From assembly GCF_023195925.1 (NCBI RefSeq), contig NZ_JALPRE010000006.1, positions 496,001-560,000 on the forward strand: a stretch of 64,000 nucleotides of DNA, written 5' to 3'. A program made the position numbers and the translations under genes. The stretch comes from Aquimarina acroporae. GTDB lineage: Bacteria; Bacteroidota; Bacteroidia; Flavobacteriales; Flavobacteriaceae. The stretch's first letter is position 1. Each line of letters begins with the position of its first letter. The notes beneath the pieces are model-generated. The model had not been told where the DNA came from, did not search any database, and saw only the letters and a program-made list of their open reading frames with translations. Positions 16,719-26,286 of this stretch are shown piece by piece.

Positions 16719-17348
16719 TTAGATGATGTCAAATAGTTCATCTATGGGTTTTCGAACTTTTTTACTGTTTTGGGTCACATCTTCTTCTGATCTATACCCT
16801 ATAGTTGCAATTACCGATGTTGATAACCCTTTTTCGGTTAACCCTAATATTTGGTCATACTGGTCGGCTTCGAAACCTTCCATAGGACAGGCATCTATTT
16901 TTAATTCTGCACAAGCAGCCAATAAGTTACCAAGTCCAATATAGGTTTGTTTTGCTGTCCACGTTTTCATGGCTTCTGGAGAAAGGCTTCCTATTTTTGA
17001 TTTCATAAAATCTCCATAACCTTTAAGATCGTCAATGTTAAGGTTTTGTGTGTCTGCTTTGAGCGTAAGGTATTCATCAATAACATTTGGACCCACCTCT
17101 GTATAATTACAAAAAACAATGAGTTGCGAAGCATCAACGATTTGTGATTGCCCCCAAGAAGCAGGTTGTAGTTGTTTTCTAATCTCATCGTTTTCTATGA
17201 TTAAAACCTTATAGGCCTGTAGGCCATAGGAAGAAGCAGATAAAGAAACTGCTTCTTTGATTTTTTGAAGATCTGTGTCAGACACTTTTCGATTGGAATC
17301 AAACTTCTTTGTGGCATAACGCCATTTTAAATTTTCTAGTAGTTGCAT
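16719..17348 (-). CDS. NAD(P)H-dependent nitroreductase-family flavoprotein
   Basis: 209 aa, the normal length. FMN-site features: KWRYATKKFD near the start, SASSYGLQAYK (about 37-47), WTAKQTYIGLGNLLAACAEL (about 128-147), PMEGFE and a final RSEEDVTQ segment, as in the NfsB/YfkO-like group. It reduces nitroaromatics or quinones with NAD(P)H in the cytoplasm. It starts 15 bases after the pirin stop, so the two form an operon, a common stress or electrophile-response pair. Confidence 0.92.
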   Translation of the reverse strand: MQLLENLKWRYATKKFDSNRKVSDTDLQKIKEAVSLSASSYGLQAYKVLIIENDEIRKQLQPASWGQSQIVDASQLIVFCNYTEVGPNVIDEYLTLKADTQNLNIDDLKGYGDFMKSKIGSLSPEAMKTWTAKQTYIGLGNLLAACAELKIDACPMEGFEADQYDQILGLTEKGLSTSVIATIGYRSEEDVTQNSKKVRKPIDELFDII

Positions 17349-17363
17349 ATTATTTTTGTTTTT

Positions 17364-18077
17364 TTAGATGGATATTGGAACTTCCATGATTAAAATTTTT
17401 GAATCACTTGTAGCTTTGATGTCAAATTTAGGAGCTTCCCAGATGCCTATGCCGTCTCTTTTATTTAGTTCTTGATTTTCGATAATGATATCTCCTTCTA
17501 GAACAAAGACATAAACTCCATTTGTTTTGTCTTTTAGGTCATAATGTTCGTTATGACCTTTAGCAAAATTTCCTAAATGAAACCATGCGTTTTGATGAAT
17601 CCACACCCCATGATCATCTGGGTTTGGCGATAGTATTTGTAATAGTTGGTCTTTTGCACTGCTTTCATCTATGGTGATTTGATCATATCTAGGGGCGACA
17701 TTTTTTTTATTTGGAATCACCCAGATTTGAAGAAATTTCACCTCCTTATCTTTATTTTTGTTGTATTCACTATGAAAAATCCCGGTCCCTGCACTCATTA
17801 CCTGTATGTCTCCTTGTTTGATAACAGTAGTGTTCCCCATACTATCTTGGTGTTCAAGATCACCAGACAAAGGAATAGAAATAATTTCCATATTATCATG
17901 AGGATGTTTTCCAAAACCCATTCCTGGCGCAACAATATCATCATTTAATACTCTTAGTACTCCAAAATTCATACGCTCAGGGTTGTAATAATTGGCAAAA
18001 CTAAAAGAGTGATGTGAGCTTAACCAACCGTGATCTGCTTTTCCTCTGCTATCTGCTTTATGAACTGTTGTTTTCAT
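17364..18077 (-). CDS. Pirin-family bicupin (quercetin 2,3-dioxygenase-like)
   Basis: 237 aa, short YhhW-type pirin. The N-terminal cupin carries the metal site His58, His60, His102 and Glu104 (KHPHDN; FHSEY). The start MKTTVHKADSRGKADHGWLS is typical. YhhW-like pirins cleave quercetin in vitro; the in vivo substrate is unclear. It is followed at 15 bases by the nitroreductase and preceded by the AraC-type regulator, the likely controller of the pair. Confidence 0.93.
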   Translation of the reverse strand: MKTTVHKADSRGKADHGWLSSHHSFSFANYYNPERMNFGVLRVLNDDIVAPGMGFGKHPHDNMEIISIPLSGDLEHQDSMGNTTVIKQGDIQVMSAGTGIFHSEYNKNKDKEVKFLQIWVIPNKKNVAPRYDQITIDESSAKDQLLQILSPNPDDHGVWIHQNAWFHLGNFAKGHNEHYDLKDKTNGVYVFVLEGDIIIENQELNKRDGIGIWEAPKFDIKATSDSKILIMEVPISI

Positions 18078-18187
18078 TTTAACTCCTTTCTTTATATAGT
18101 TTGTTATTATGTAACAAAGTTCTACCTATTATAGTGATTATGAAATATTAGAATACGAGATAGGTATGTCAAAATCCGATATCCATT

Positions 18188-19051
18188 TTATTTCCTGAAT
18201 TGAGAAGGAGGAATTCCAGTCAATTTCTTAAAAAAGTTACTGAAATTTGAGGGATCAGAAAACCCTAGAGTGTATGCAATTTCTTTGTTAGTTTGATCAG
18301 AAAAAAATAACATTCTTTTGGCAGCAATTATAATACGCGACTGCACATATTCCTTTGCTGTATTGCCTATAAGGAGCTTTACGGTGCGATTAAGATGATC
18401 TGGAGTAACATGCAACGCTTCGGCATATTGTTGTACTAAGTGCCATTCTGAAAAGTGTTTCTCAACCAAACCTTTAAACTCTTTTAAAATAGAGCTTCCT
18501 ACTTGTTGTTGCTGTAAATTTATTACATCGAGTTTGCAAATATTATTACATGAAATTAAAAAAAGTTGTAACAGCGCACCTATAGCTTGGTTCTCAAATT
18601 TTATCCCAGAACCTCGAGTATCAAATATTTGGTTACAGTAATTAGAAAGTTGCTCAAATTGTTCAGTGTTTAGAGATAAAGGAGGTGAGTCCCCGTAATC
18701 TGTAAATAGATTGATATCTTCTAAAAAGCAATAATCAATATTATTTTCTGCCAAGAATAGTCTTGAAAATGTAATTACATAACCATAAGATTTTTGTTCT
18801 TCAATAACTTGATGAACTTGTCCCGGGCTAATAAAATATATTTGTAGATTTTTTAGTTCATACGCTTTGAAATCAATATAATGTTTTCCTCTTGCTTCTT
18901 TGGTAAGGAGAATAGTATAAAAATTGTGCCGATGAGGTTCATCGGTTTTGCCATGCTTATCTTCATGAACATCTTCCATTCGTTTAATTTCGAATGTTAC
19001 TTCAATGTCAGAGCGATTAACAGACTCATAAACTTTTATAACCTTAGACAT
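18188..19051 (-). CDS. AraC-family transcription regulator
   Basis: 287 aa. N-terminal cupin-like sensing domain (about 20-150; EPHRHNFYTILL) and C-terminal double helix-turn-helix (about 185-287) ending in the AraC signature IAYTLGFSDPSNFSNFFKKLTGIPPSQFR. Located upstream of and in line with pirin-nitroreductase, 110 bases away. A near-perfect palindrome at 19093-19112 sits just before it and could be its own operator or that of another regulator. Confidence 0.94.
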   Translation of the reverse strand: MSKVIKVYESVNRSDIEVTFEIKRMEDVHEDKHGKTDEPHRHNFYTILLTKEARGKHYIDFKAYELKNLQIYFISPGQVHQVIEEQKSYGYVITFSRLFLAENNIDYCFLEDINLFTDYGDSPPLSLNTEQFEQLSNYCNQIFDTRGSGIKFENQAIGALLQLFLISCNNICKLDVINLQQQQVGSSILKEFKGLVEKHFSEWHLVQQYAEALHVTPDHLNRTVKLLIGNTAKEYVQSRIIIAAKRMLFFSDQTNKEIAYTLGFSDPSNFSNFFKKLTGIPPSQFRK

Positions 19052-19092
19052 AGTATTGGTTTTTAGTAAAAAACTACGAATAATAAATCATA

Positions 19093-19112
19093 TATCTACA
19101 TCTCTGTAGATA
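19093..19112. promoter_or_regulatory. Palindrome upstream of the AraC gene
   Basis: TATCTACA-TCTC-TGTAGATA, 8-bp perfect arms with a 4-base spacer, 42 bases upstream of the AraC start codon. No T-run follows, so an operator is more likely than a terminator. Confidence 0.45.
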
Positions 19113-19117
19113 AAATG

Positions 19118-19143
19118 TAACTATCTCTCAGGTTAGGTAGTTA
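19118..19143 (-). terminator. Possible weak terminator of the glyoxalase-like gene
   Basis: Minus strand TAACTACCT, 8-base loop, AGATAGTTA (one G-U pair), 8 bases past the gene's stop, followed by CATTTTAT rather than a true T-run. Confidence 0.4.
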
Positions 19144-19150
19144 AACGTTT

Positions 19151-19513
19151 TTAAGTTTTTGCAATTAGCTCAACTAAGTTGCCATCTGGATCGATAAGCT
19201 GAATGTGTTGATGTGTTTCGGTTTTCCAGGAATCTTTTGTGAATTTTATACCTTTTTCTTTTAGTCGGTCTATATATCCATCTATTCCATTGATAAAAAA
19301 TTGTAAGGAAACATTTCGTGTAGATGCGTCGTGGTGAGATACCTCATTTATTTCTAAGGTTAGATTTTTATAGACATATGTATGATATCTAACGATTCCT
19401 TCTTTTACTTCTGTGGTAAATAACATACCCAGTTTAGAATAGAATTCAATAAGTTGATTGCAATTTGTAGAATTAATGGTTAGCGTATTCATTTTTGGTG
19501 GAAGTGCAAACAT
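19151..19513 (-). CDS. VOC-family (glyoxalase/bleomycin-resistance-like) protein
   Basis: 120 aa, one VOC module with two beta-alpha-beta-beta-beta halves: TINSTNCNQLIEFYSKLGM, LTLEINEVSHHD, FFINGIDGYIDRLKEKGIKF and the closing QLIDPDGNLVELI. The closing Glu fits a metal ligand. No member with this exact pattern is assigned by me; it may act on a small-molecule toxin or metabolite. The start could be ATG 19513 or, seven codons in, 19492. Confidence 0.85.
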   Translation of the reverse strand: MFALPPKMNTLTINSTNCNQLIEFYSKLGMLFTTEVKEGIVRYHTYVYKNLTLEINEVSHHDASTRNVSLQFFINGIDGYIDRLKEKGIKFTKDSWKTETHQHIQLIDPDGNLVELIAKT

Positions 19514-19886
19514 TTATTTTTAGGTTTTAAGTTAGTATTTTGACAATAGTTGATTGTTTACTTTATTCTTTTGTGTTGTGATGGGATAAAATGTTACCCT
19601 CGGTGTTTAAAAAATGAATCCATATTGATAATTCATTTTTTAGCACATGATAATTGTACTATATAAGCTATCGTGTTTACATAAATGTCCTGTTCTTTCT
19701 ATTGAGAATTTCAATAGATTCAGACAGAATTACCTCTTATATGAGAAATTCTATAATGCCGTAAATGTATCGGCATGGTTGGGAGTGACACTAAAGTACA
19801 GAAAATATTTGATGTACTACAAACAAAAAAGGAATAAACTCTTTCAGCTTATTCCTTTTTTAAAGTATAAATTGTGTGTTTTATCG
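19514..19886. other. 373-bp intergenic region between the VOC gene and the M3 peptidase
   Basis: Contains the peptidase terminator at 19825-19861 and presumably the VOC promoter. A plus-strand frame from 19647 runs into the peptidase gene and looks like an antisense artefact. Confidence 0.5.
19825..19861 (-). terminator. Terminator of the M14-M3 peptidase operon
   Basis: AAAAAAGGAATAA (19825-19837) pairs perfectly with TTATTCCTTTTTT (19849-19861), with a T-run on the minus strand. Confidence 0.85.
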
Positions 19887-22055
19887 CTAAGACTTTGGTA
19901 CTGGAAAACCTCGATCTCTCATCAATGCTTCTATTTGAGCATCTCTACCTCTAAATTTTTTATAAGCCTCGGCTGGATCGATAGCATTGCGTGGAGCAAA
20001 GAGGTATTTGACCAGTTTATCTGCTACATCCTTGTCATAAAATCCATCAGGGGCTTCAGCAAAAGCTTCTGCCGCATCAGAAGTAAGTACATCGGCCCAC
20101 ATATATCCATAATATGCAGTGGCATATCCCTCACCAGAAAATACATGACCAAAGTGTGGAGTTCTATGACGCATTACTAATTCTTTTGGCATTTTTAATT
20201 CATTAAGTGTTTCTCTTTCAAATGCATCTACGTCAATATTGGTAGGGTCGGCCAAATGAAATTTCATATCCATTAATGCAGAAGCCAAATATTCTGTGGT
20301 TGCAAACCCTTGGTTAAAGGTAGCAGCTTTTTTGATCTTTTGTACAAGGGCTTTAGGAATTGGCTCTCCTGTCTTATAATGCACAAGATATTTATCAATA
20401 ACCTTATCGGTAGAAAGCCAACGCTCTAATAATTGAGACTGAAATTCTGTATAATCCCTAACTCCTCCATTTAATGTTGGATATCGTACTTCAGAAGAGA
20501 AAAAATGTAAAGCATGACCAAATTCATGGAAGAAAGTTTCTGCATCATCCCATGAAACAAGAACAGGCTCCCCTGGGGCAGGTTTAACGAAGTTAGAATT
20601 GTTTGAACCTAACACCGTTTTTTTACCATCAAAAGTAGTGTGACTTCTATATGTTGTGGCCCAAGCTCCAGAACGTTTTCCGGTTCTTGCAAATGGATCA
20701 AGATACCAAAGTCCTATATGTTCTCCTGAAGTTTTATCATTTACTTCCCAAACTTTTACATCTGGATGAAAAACAGGAACTTTTCCCTCTGCTATGGGAG
20801 TAAATTTATAATTGAATAATTCGCCTGCTACAAAAAACATGGCTTCTCTCAATTTGTCCAGTTGCAAATATTGTTTTACTTCGTCAGAATTGAGGTCATA
20901 TTTCTTCTTTCTTACCTTTTCGGCATAATATCTGTAATCCCATGGCTCGATAGTAATCTTGTCCCCATTGGCATCTGCAATAGCTTGCATGTCGGCTACT
21001 TCTTCTTGCACTCTTGCAATAGCTGCAGGCCATACAGCATTCATTAATTTCATTGCATTTTCTGGGTTCTTCGCCATGCGATTTTGTAACCTCCAATCAG
21101 CATAATTATCATAACCTAATAGGCCAACACGCTCTTTACGAAGTTTAAGGATTTTTGCAATATTTTCATTGTTATCATGTTCATCACCATTATCACCTCT
21201 GGAGTAATAGTTTTTCCATACTTTTTCTCTTAAACCTCTTTCAGTAGAATAGGTCAGAAATGGATCCATTGATGATCTTGTATTAGTTACAGCATATTTT
21301 CCTTCTTGACCACGATCTGTGGCCGCCTTGGCATAAGCATTTATTAAGGGTTCTGATAGTCCGCCTAATTGTTCTTTGGTAAGATAAGTAACATACCCTT
21401 CTTCATCGGCAAGAATATTGTTTGAGAAATTGGTATATAACTCAGAGAGTTCTTTGTTGATTGCAGCATATCGTTTCTTTTTCTCAACATCCAATTCTGC
21501 TCCATTCATCGCAAATTGCTCATAGGTTAACTGTACAACTCGTTGTTGGTCATCTTCTAAAGGATTCTTAATTGCATTGTCGTATACCGTTTTAATACGC
21601 TGAAAAAGTTTTTCATTTTGTGAAATCTTAGATCTGAAATCAGATAACTTAGGTGCCATCTCTTTTTGAATTTCTCTAAATTCTGGAGAAGACATGTTGC
21701 TGCTTAAAATTCCGTAATACGTAAAGATTTTATTAAGTTCCTTTCCAGATTTTTCCATCTCCACTATAGTGTTTGCAAACGTTGGAGTTTCTGTACTATT
21801 CGCAATGGCTTCGATTTCCTCTAAGTTAAGTTCCATTGCTTTTTCAAGAGCTGGTTTTACATCGGAAATGTTTACCTTATCAAATGCAGGAGTACCGCCA
21901 TATTCGCCAGTCCATTCTGCCAATAAAGGGTTTTCTACCTCTTTTGTTTCTGACTTCGTTTCCACAGTGGTTTTGTTTTTGTTACAACCTATAAGAAGCA
22001 ATATAGCAAACAATGCTGTAATTTTAAAGGTTGTTGAGATGTGAGTAGTTATCAT
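19887..22055 (-). CDS. dcp: M3-family zinc metallopeptidase (oligopeptidase / dipeptidyl carboxypeptidase) lipoprotein
   Basis: 722 aa. Lipoprotein signal with Cys24 (LLLIGCNKNK), then a helical M3 fold with zinc site His510-Glu511-x-x-His514 (FFHEFGHALHFFSS) and the downstream Glu. The C-terminal block HVFSGEGYATAYYGYMWADVL is typical of Dcp. It trims peptides, probably in the periplasm given the lipid anchor. The M14 peptidase gene ends 14 bases upstream, so the two are co-transcribed and may act on the same peptide pool. Confidence 0.93.
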   Translation of the reverse strand: MITTHISTTFKITALFAILLLIGCNKNKTTVETKSETKEVENPLLAEWTGEYGGTPAFDKVNISDVKPALEKAMELNLEEIEAIANSTETPTFANTIVEMEKSGKELNKIFTYYGILSSNMSSPEFREIQKEMAPKLSDFRSKISQNEKLFQRIKTVYDNAIKNPLEDDQQRVVQLTYEQFAMNGAELDVEKKKRYAAINKELSELYTNFSNNILADEEGYVTYLTKEQLGGLSEPLINAYAKAATDRGQEGKYAVTNTRSSMDPFLTYSTERGLREKVWKNYYSRGDNGDEHDNNENIAKILKLRKERVGLLGYDNYADWRLQNRMAKNPENAMKLMNAVWPAAIARVQEEVADMQAIADANGDKITIEPWDYRYYAEKVRKKKYDLNSDEVKQYLQLDKLREAMFFVAGELFNYKFTPIAEGKVPVFHPDVKVWEVNDKTSGEHIGLWYLDPFARTGKRSGAWATTYRSHTTFDGKKTVLGSNNSNFVKPAPGEPVLVSWDDAETFFHEFGHALHFFSSEVRYPTLNGGVRDYTEFQSQLLERWLSTDKVIDKYLVHYKTGEPIPKALVQKIKKAATFNQGFATTEYLASALMDMKFHLADPTNIDVDAFERETLNELKMPKELVMRHRTPHFGHVFSGEGYATAYYGYMWADVLTSDAAEAFAEAPDGFYDKDVADKLVKYLFAPRNAIDPAEAYKKFRGRDAQIEALMRDRGFPVPKS

Positions 22056-22069
22056 AATATATAATTAAT

Positions 22070-24550
22070 TTATAATCTGAATTTATTGTTGTTTGTTAAG
22101 AAAACAGCGTTAACAAAAAAAAGTTTCCCGTTTTCCCAGAATGACCGAAACAAAGGATTGTCTACCATGTAAATAATGCTTCCGCTACCCATTCTTGCTT
22201 CTCCAAAAACCAGAGAATTGTTAAGGCCTTTTAATGCATCTTCACCTGAAAAACCCGAAACATTAATAGGGCTTTCAACATAGGCAACATTGTATCCATT
22301 CTTTAAGAACTTATAGGAAGAACTTCCTAGTTTTAAACTAAAATAAGTATCGCTATATCCAAAAGCCATAGGGTGTGAAGGATCTACTTTTGTCTTAAAA
22401 ATACTACCTGTAATAAAATTTTTGACGCTTTTCTTTTCACGTTGGTCATACGGAGTAAGATTACCTATAGAGTCTTTTTCTTTGTTCTTAGGTTTATGTT
22501 TTTCGAGATCGTATCCTTTTTTATTCGAAAAGATGTCGACCGCATTAGCCATTGCTACTATTTTACCTCCAGATTTCACCCAATCTTTTAATTTGGTATG
22601 GTGATTTTCGGTAATATTTCCATTATAATATCCATTGGGAAGAATAAGAACATCGTACTTGTTTAGATCTACTCGGCTAAAGTAATCGGTGTCAATAGCG
22701 GTAATTGGGAATTTTAGTTGTTGCTCGAAGAAGTACCAAATTTCACCAAAACTTAGTGAGGAAACGTAATCACCTTTAAGTACTGCAATTTTAGGGTTGT
22801 TGATAAGTTTAACATCAGGGGAACCAAAATCGACTCCTTTTGTGGCAAAACTAGTTGGAGATGCATATAGTTGTCTATTGTGTTTGTTGGCAATGTCAAC
22901 TACAATTTGATCATAGTCTTTTGTTTTGCGATTATCACTTTTAGTAATAATTAGACTACCCTTTTTAAATTGATTCTCACGTATTGAAAAATCTTTCTCA
23001 CTAAATCTAACCTTGATTTTATGTTGAAGTAATTCTGCCATGAAAGCAGCATCATCTATACTATTCCATTTTGAAATGTATCCAGCACCATCAGGAGAAA
23101 CGATATTGTTTATTGTTTTAGGTTGTTTACTTTCATTAGCAGCAATGAGTGATGTTGAAGCTACAGCATCTAAGCCGTAAGCATGGGGTACACTCCATGC
23201 GGTAATGTCATAAGTAAGAGGATTGCTAAGTTTCGCGTCGGGTTCAAATAGCACTTTTACCATTTTGCCTTTGGGTTGGTTCGTGCTTACAACCAAAGCT
23301 CCCTTTGCATTGATAGTACTTTGTTTATTTTGCCTAAAATCGAAGCCCGAAACTTTAGTAGCATTGGTGAAGCCGTATTTTATTTCATGGATGTCTAAAA
23401 GTTGAGTAAGTGAATTGATCTTGTCACTTTCCCCTTTGAGTATGTAACTTTTGTACTTTAAATTTGAATTAATAAAGAACTTTTTGAATTCAGTGTTTAG
23501 TGTCGTAACATTTTTAGAAGAAATTTCAATAGTAGACAATCCTGTAGTGGTATGATGTAGCGCCCGATCTTTGAGTGTAAGTACATAGCCTTCATCGGTT
23601 TCAATACCTAATCCGGCTCTACCATGTCCCGCTTGTTCATATGTCATTCCTATAGCTCCCATAAAAGTTGGGTAGGTGTCACCATAACTGGGATAAAGTA
23701 AATCAAAGCGTTCTCTAGTAAAGAATAACCATCCTTCTTTATCAAAATATTTAGCATGATTTTTACCAATCTGTGTTTGAAAATCTCTTTGCCAAGGCGT
23801 TATAATCTCATGAAAAGGTTCTGCAGCAGGAGCAAAATAGTAAGGTTCGTTTATGCCTTGTTCATGAAAATCAACATGAATATGAGGCATCCATTGATTG
23901 TATATTTTTAAACGCTGAGCTGTTTCAACCTGTGTTGCCCAAGCCCAGTCACGATTTAAATCGAAGAGGTAATGATTTGGTCGCCCCCCAGGCCAAGATT
24001 CGTTATGTTCGGTAGCCAATTGATCAGTATTATAAGGTGTAGCTTTTACTTGATTATACCAGTTGACATAGCGATCTCTGCCATCTGGATTTACACAGGG
24101 ATCCATTATGACTACAGTATTTTTTAACCATTCTGTTTTTTTTGTAATGAGTTCATAAACAGTCTGCATAGACGATTCTGTTCCAGAGGCTTCATTACCA
24201 TGTACGTTATAGCTAAGCCAAACTATTGCAATGTCAGAAGTAGCATTACCTTCTATAATTCCTGCACTTTTTAGATGATCTGTGCGTATGGTTTCTAGAT
24301 TATTTAAATTTTCTGCAGAAGATATAATGGCATAGGTGAGTGGCCTCCGTTCATTAGTTTTACCATAGTTGGTATAGGTTACTAATGACGAATTTTGTGC
24401 TACATGTTTAAAATAGTTTACAACATCTGCGTGTCGAGTAAATTGTTCTCCTATTTCATAGCCTAGAAATTCAACAGGTGATTGTAATTTACTTTGTGAA
24501 TGGGAAAAAAGTGTTGTGAGTACTAATAGCGAGAAGACTAGTTTTTTCAT
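22070..24550 (-). CDS. M14-family zinc carboxypeptidase, secreted
   Basis: 826 aa. Signal peptide about 1-19 (SHSQS), peptidase domain about 25-370 with zinc ligands His117 and Glu120 (NVHGNEASGTE) and a later His in IHVDFHEQG, plus PCVNPDGRDRYVNWYN. The C-terminal half has a glutamine-amidotransferase-like beta/alpha look (VLILPNGYYN, WVKSGGKIVAMAN) as in many large Bacteroidota M14 proteins. It removes C-terminal residues from peptides outside the inner membrane. First gene of a two-gene peptidase operon. Confidence 0.92.
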   Translation of the reverse strand: MKKLVFSLLVLTTLFSHSQSKLQSPVEFLGYEIGEQFTRHADVVNYFKHVAQNSSLVTYTNYGKTNERRPLTYAIISSAENLNNLETIRTDHLKSAGIIEGNATSDIAIVWLSYNVHGNEASGTESSMQTVYELITKKTEWLKNTVVIMDPCVNPDGRDRYVNWYNQVKATPYNTDQLATEHNESWPGGRPNHYLFDLNRDWAWATQVETAQRLKIYNQWMPHIHVDFHEQGINEPYYFAPAAEPFHEIITPWQRDFQTQIGKNHAKYFDKEGWLFFTRERFDLLYPSYGDTYPTFMGAIGMTYEQAGHGRAGLGIETDEGYVLTLKDRALHHTTTGLSTIEISSKNVTTLNTEFKKFFINSNLKYKSYILKGESDKINSLTQLLDIHEIKYGFTNATKVSGFDFRQNKQSTINAKGALVVSTNQPKGKMVKVLFEPDAKLSNPLTYDITAWSVPHAYGLDAVASTSLIAANESKQPKTINNIVSPDGAGYISKWNSIDDAAFMAELLQHKIKVRFSEKDFSIRENQFKKGSLIITKSDNRKTKDYDQIVVDIANKHNRQLYASPTSFATKGVDFGSPDVKLINNPKIAVLKGDYVSSLSFGEIWYFFEQQLKFPITAIDTDYFSRVDLNKYDVLILPNGYYNGNITENHHTKLKDWVKSGGKIVAMANAVDIFSNKKGYDLEKHKPKNKEKDSIGNLTPYDQREKKSVKNFITGSIFKTKVDPSHPMAFGYSDTYFSLKLGSSSYKFLKNGYNVAYVESPINVSGFSGEDALKGLNNSLVFGEARMGSGSIIYMVDNPLFRSFWENGKLFFVNAVFLTNNNKFRL

Positions 24551-24674
24551 TGATCTACTAAAAATTTAAATCGAAAAATACCGAGTTAAATTTAGGATAT
24601 CATCTGTATTAACTAAAATTTAGGATTTGCAATTACAATCTGATGTATATTTAACCTCTCAAAAAAAAGGATTT

Positions 24675-26270
24675 ATGCCCAGTGACTGTATTCCGTTTAG
24701 AGAAACGAATTATTTTTCCTCTCTAATTTGTGATTATTTGGATCAAAAAGATTCGCTTCATTCGTACTATAATCATTTTCCAAAAGTACAGAATTTTGCT
24801 GCTCAAATAAAAGAGAAACAAGAGTCGTTTTCTATTGAAAATAGAGAGGTGTTGTTTGAGGCGTTACAAAAACAGTATAAAGACTTTCAAGTTTCGGAGA
24901 CGACGGATGCACATCTTAAGTCATTAGTAAATACTAATACATTTACCGTCACTACTGGTCATCAATTAAACCTTTTTACTGGGCCATTATATTTTTTGTA
25001 CAAGATTATTTCTACAATTAATCTTACCAAGGTTTTAAAAGAAAATTATCCTGATTATAATTTTGTGCCGGTTTATTGGATGGCTACTGAAGATCATGAT
25101 TTTGATGAAATAAATTACTTTAATTTATTTGGAAAGAAAATTCAATGGAATAGAGAAGACGGAGGTGCAGTAGGTATTTTTGATACTAAGGGATTGGATA
25201 GGGTTTTTGAGGTTTTTTCTTCCGAAATTGGCCCAGGTAGTAATGCAGAATATTTGAAATCACTTTTTAAAGAAGCTTATCTAGGGCATAATTCTCTTGC
25301 AGATGCCACAAGATATTTGGCAAATACACTATTTGGTGAATACGGTCTGGTCATTGTTGATGGTGATGATAGTACATTAAAGCAGCTCTTCACTCCTTTT
25401 ATGAAACGAGAATTGTTAGAAGAGATAGCATATAATCAAATACTGCCCAAAGCTAATACGCTTAAAAAAGAGGGTTACAAGGTTCAGGTTAACCCAAGAG
25501 AAATTAATTTATTCTACTTAGCAGATGGTCTGCGTGAACGTATTATAAGAGATGGGGAAAGGTTTGTTGTAAATGAGACCGATATTTCCTGGAGTAAAGA
25601 TGAATTATTAAATCATCTAGAACTTGAACCACAAAAGTTTAGTCCAAATGCAATAATGCGTCCGCTATATCAAGAGGTGATTTTGCCAAATTTATGTTAT
25701 ATAGGTGGTGGTGGTGAACTAGCATATTGGTTAGAGTTGAAGAGTTATTTTGAAGAAGTTGCAGTTCCCTTTCCGATGCTTCTCTTGCGTAATTCAGTTC
25801 TAATACATACCAAAAAACAAGCTGCAAAAATTGAAAAACTCGAAGTTTCTTACAAGGAGTTGTTTTTAAAACAACATGAATTGATTAATAGAAAAGTAAG
25901 AAGAATTTCTAATATTGATATTAACTTTGACCCTCAACGGAAACATTTAAAGGAGCAATTTAAGGATATGTATACCTTAGCAGATCAAACGGATGTCACT
26001 TTTCTGAATGCTGTAAAAGCACAAGAAATAAAACAGTTAAAAGGACTAGAGGTTTTAGAAAAACGATTGCTTAAAGCACAACGACGAAAGTTGAGTGATC
26101 ATGTAAAGCGACTCACCGCTATCCAAAATGAGTTATTTCCTAACCAAAGTTTACAAGAGCGTAATAGAAATTTCTCTGAAATATATTTGGAGTACGGAAA
26201 AGATTTAATCCCTATGTTAATCGAACACCTAAACCCTTTACAGGGAGAGTTTTTAGTTTTAGAACTGTAA
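24675..26270 (+). CDS. bshC: Putative cysteine ligase BshC (bacillithiol biosynthesis)
   Basis: 531 aa, full family length. Start MPSDCIPFRETNYFSSLICD matches the conserved start of BshC; an upstream TTG frame extension of 16 codons is not supported. Recognised segments include TVTTGHQLNLFTGPLYFLYKI (shortened here in meaning: the THQ-NLF-GP-YF-YKI block), VYWMATEDHDFDEI and LCYIGGGGELAYWLEL, plus a C-terminal coiled coil (about 400-490). BshC joins Cys to GlcN-malate in the last step of bacillithiol synthesis. bshA and bshB are not in the window. It converges with the next gene, 16 bases apart. Confidence 0.93.
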   Translation: MPSDCIPFRETNYFSSLICDYLDQKDSLHSYYNHFPKVQNFAAQIKEKQESFSIENREVLFEALQKQYKDFQVSETTDAHLKSLVNTNTFTVTTGHQLNLFTGPLYFLYKIISTINLTKVLKENYPDYNFVPVYWMATEDHDFDEINYFNLFGKKIQWNREDGGAVGIFDTKGLDRVFEVFSSEIGPGSNAEYLKSLFKEAYLGHNSLADATRYLANTLFGEYGLVIVDGDDSTLKQLFTPFMKRELLEEIAYNQILPKANTLKKEGYKVQVNPREINLFYLADGLRERIIRDGERFVVNETDISWSKDELLNHLELEPQKFSPNAIMRPLYQEVILPNLCYIGGGGELAYWLELKSYFEEVAVPFPMLLLRNSVLIHTKKQAAKIEKLEVSYKELFLKQHELINRKVRRISNIDINFDPQRKHLKEQFKDMYTLADQTDVTFLNAVKAQEIKQLKGLEVLEKRLLKAQRRKLSDHVKRLTAIQNELFPNQSLQERNRNFSEIYLEYGKDLIPMLIEHLNPLQGEFLVLEL

Positions 26271-26286
26271 TATTGAAAAAGACATT

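Noticed and set aside
18123..18166. TACCTAT ... ATAGGTA inverted repeat before the pirin gene
   Set aside because: Seven-base arms 30 bases apart in AT-rich DNA; could be an operator but is within chance expectation.
19647..20180. Plus-strand 177-codon frame after the VOC gene
   Set aside because: More than half lies antisense to the M3 peptidase, composition is Lys/Tyr/Ser-rich without domain features, and it crosses the peptidase terminator hairpin.
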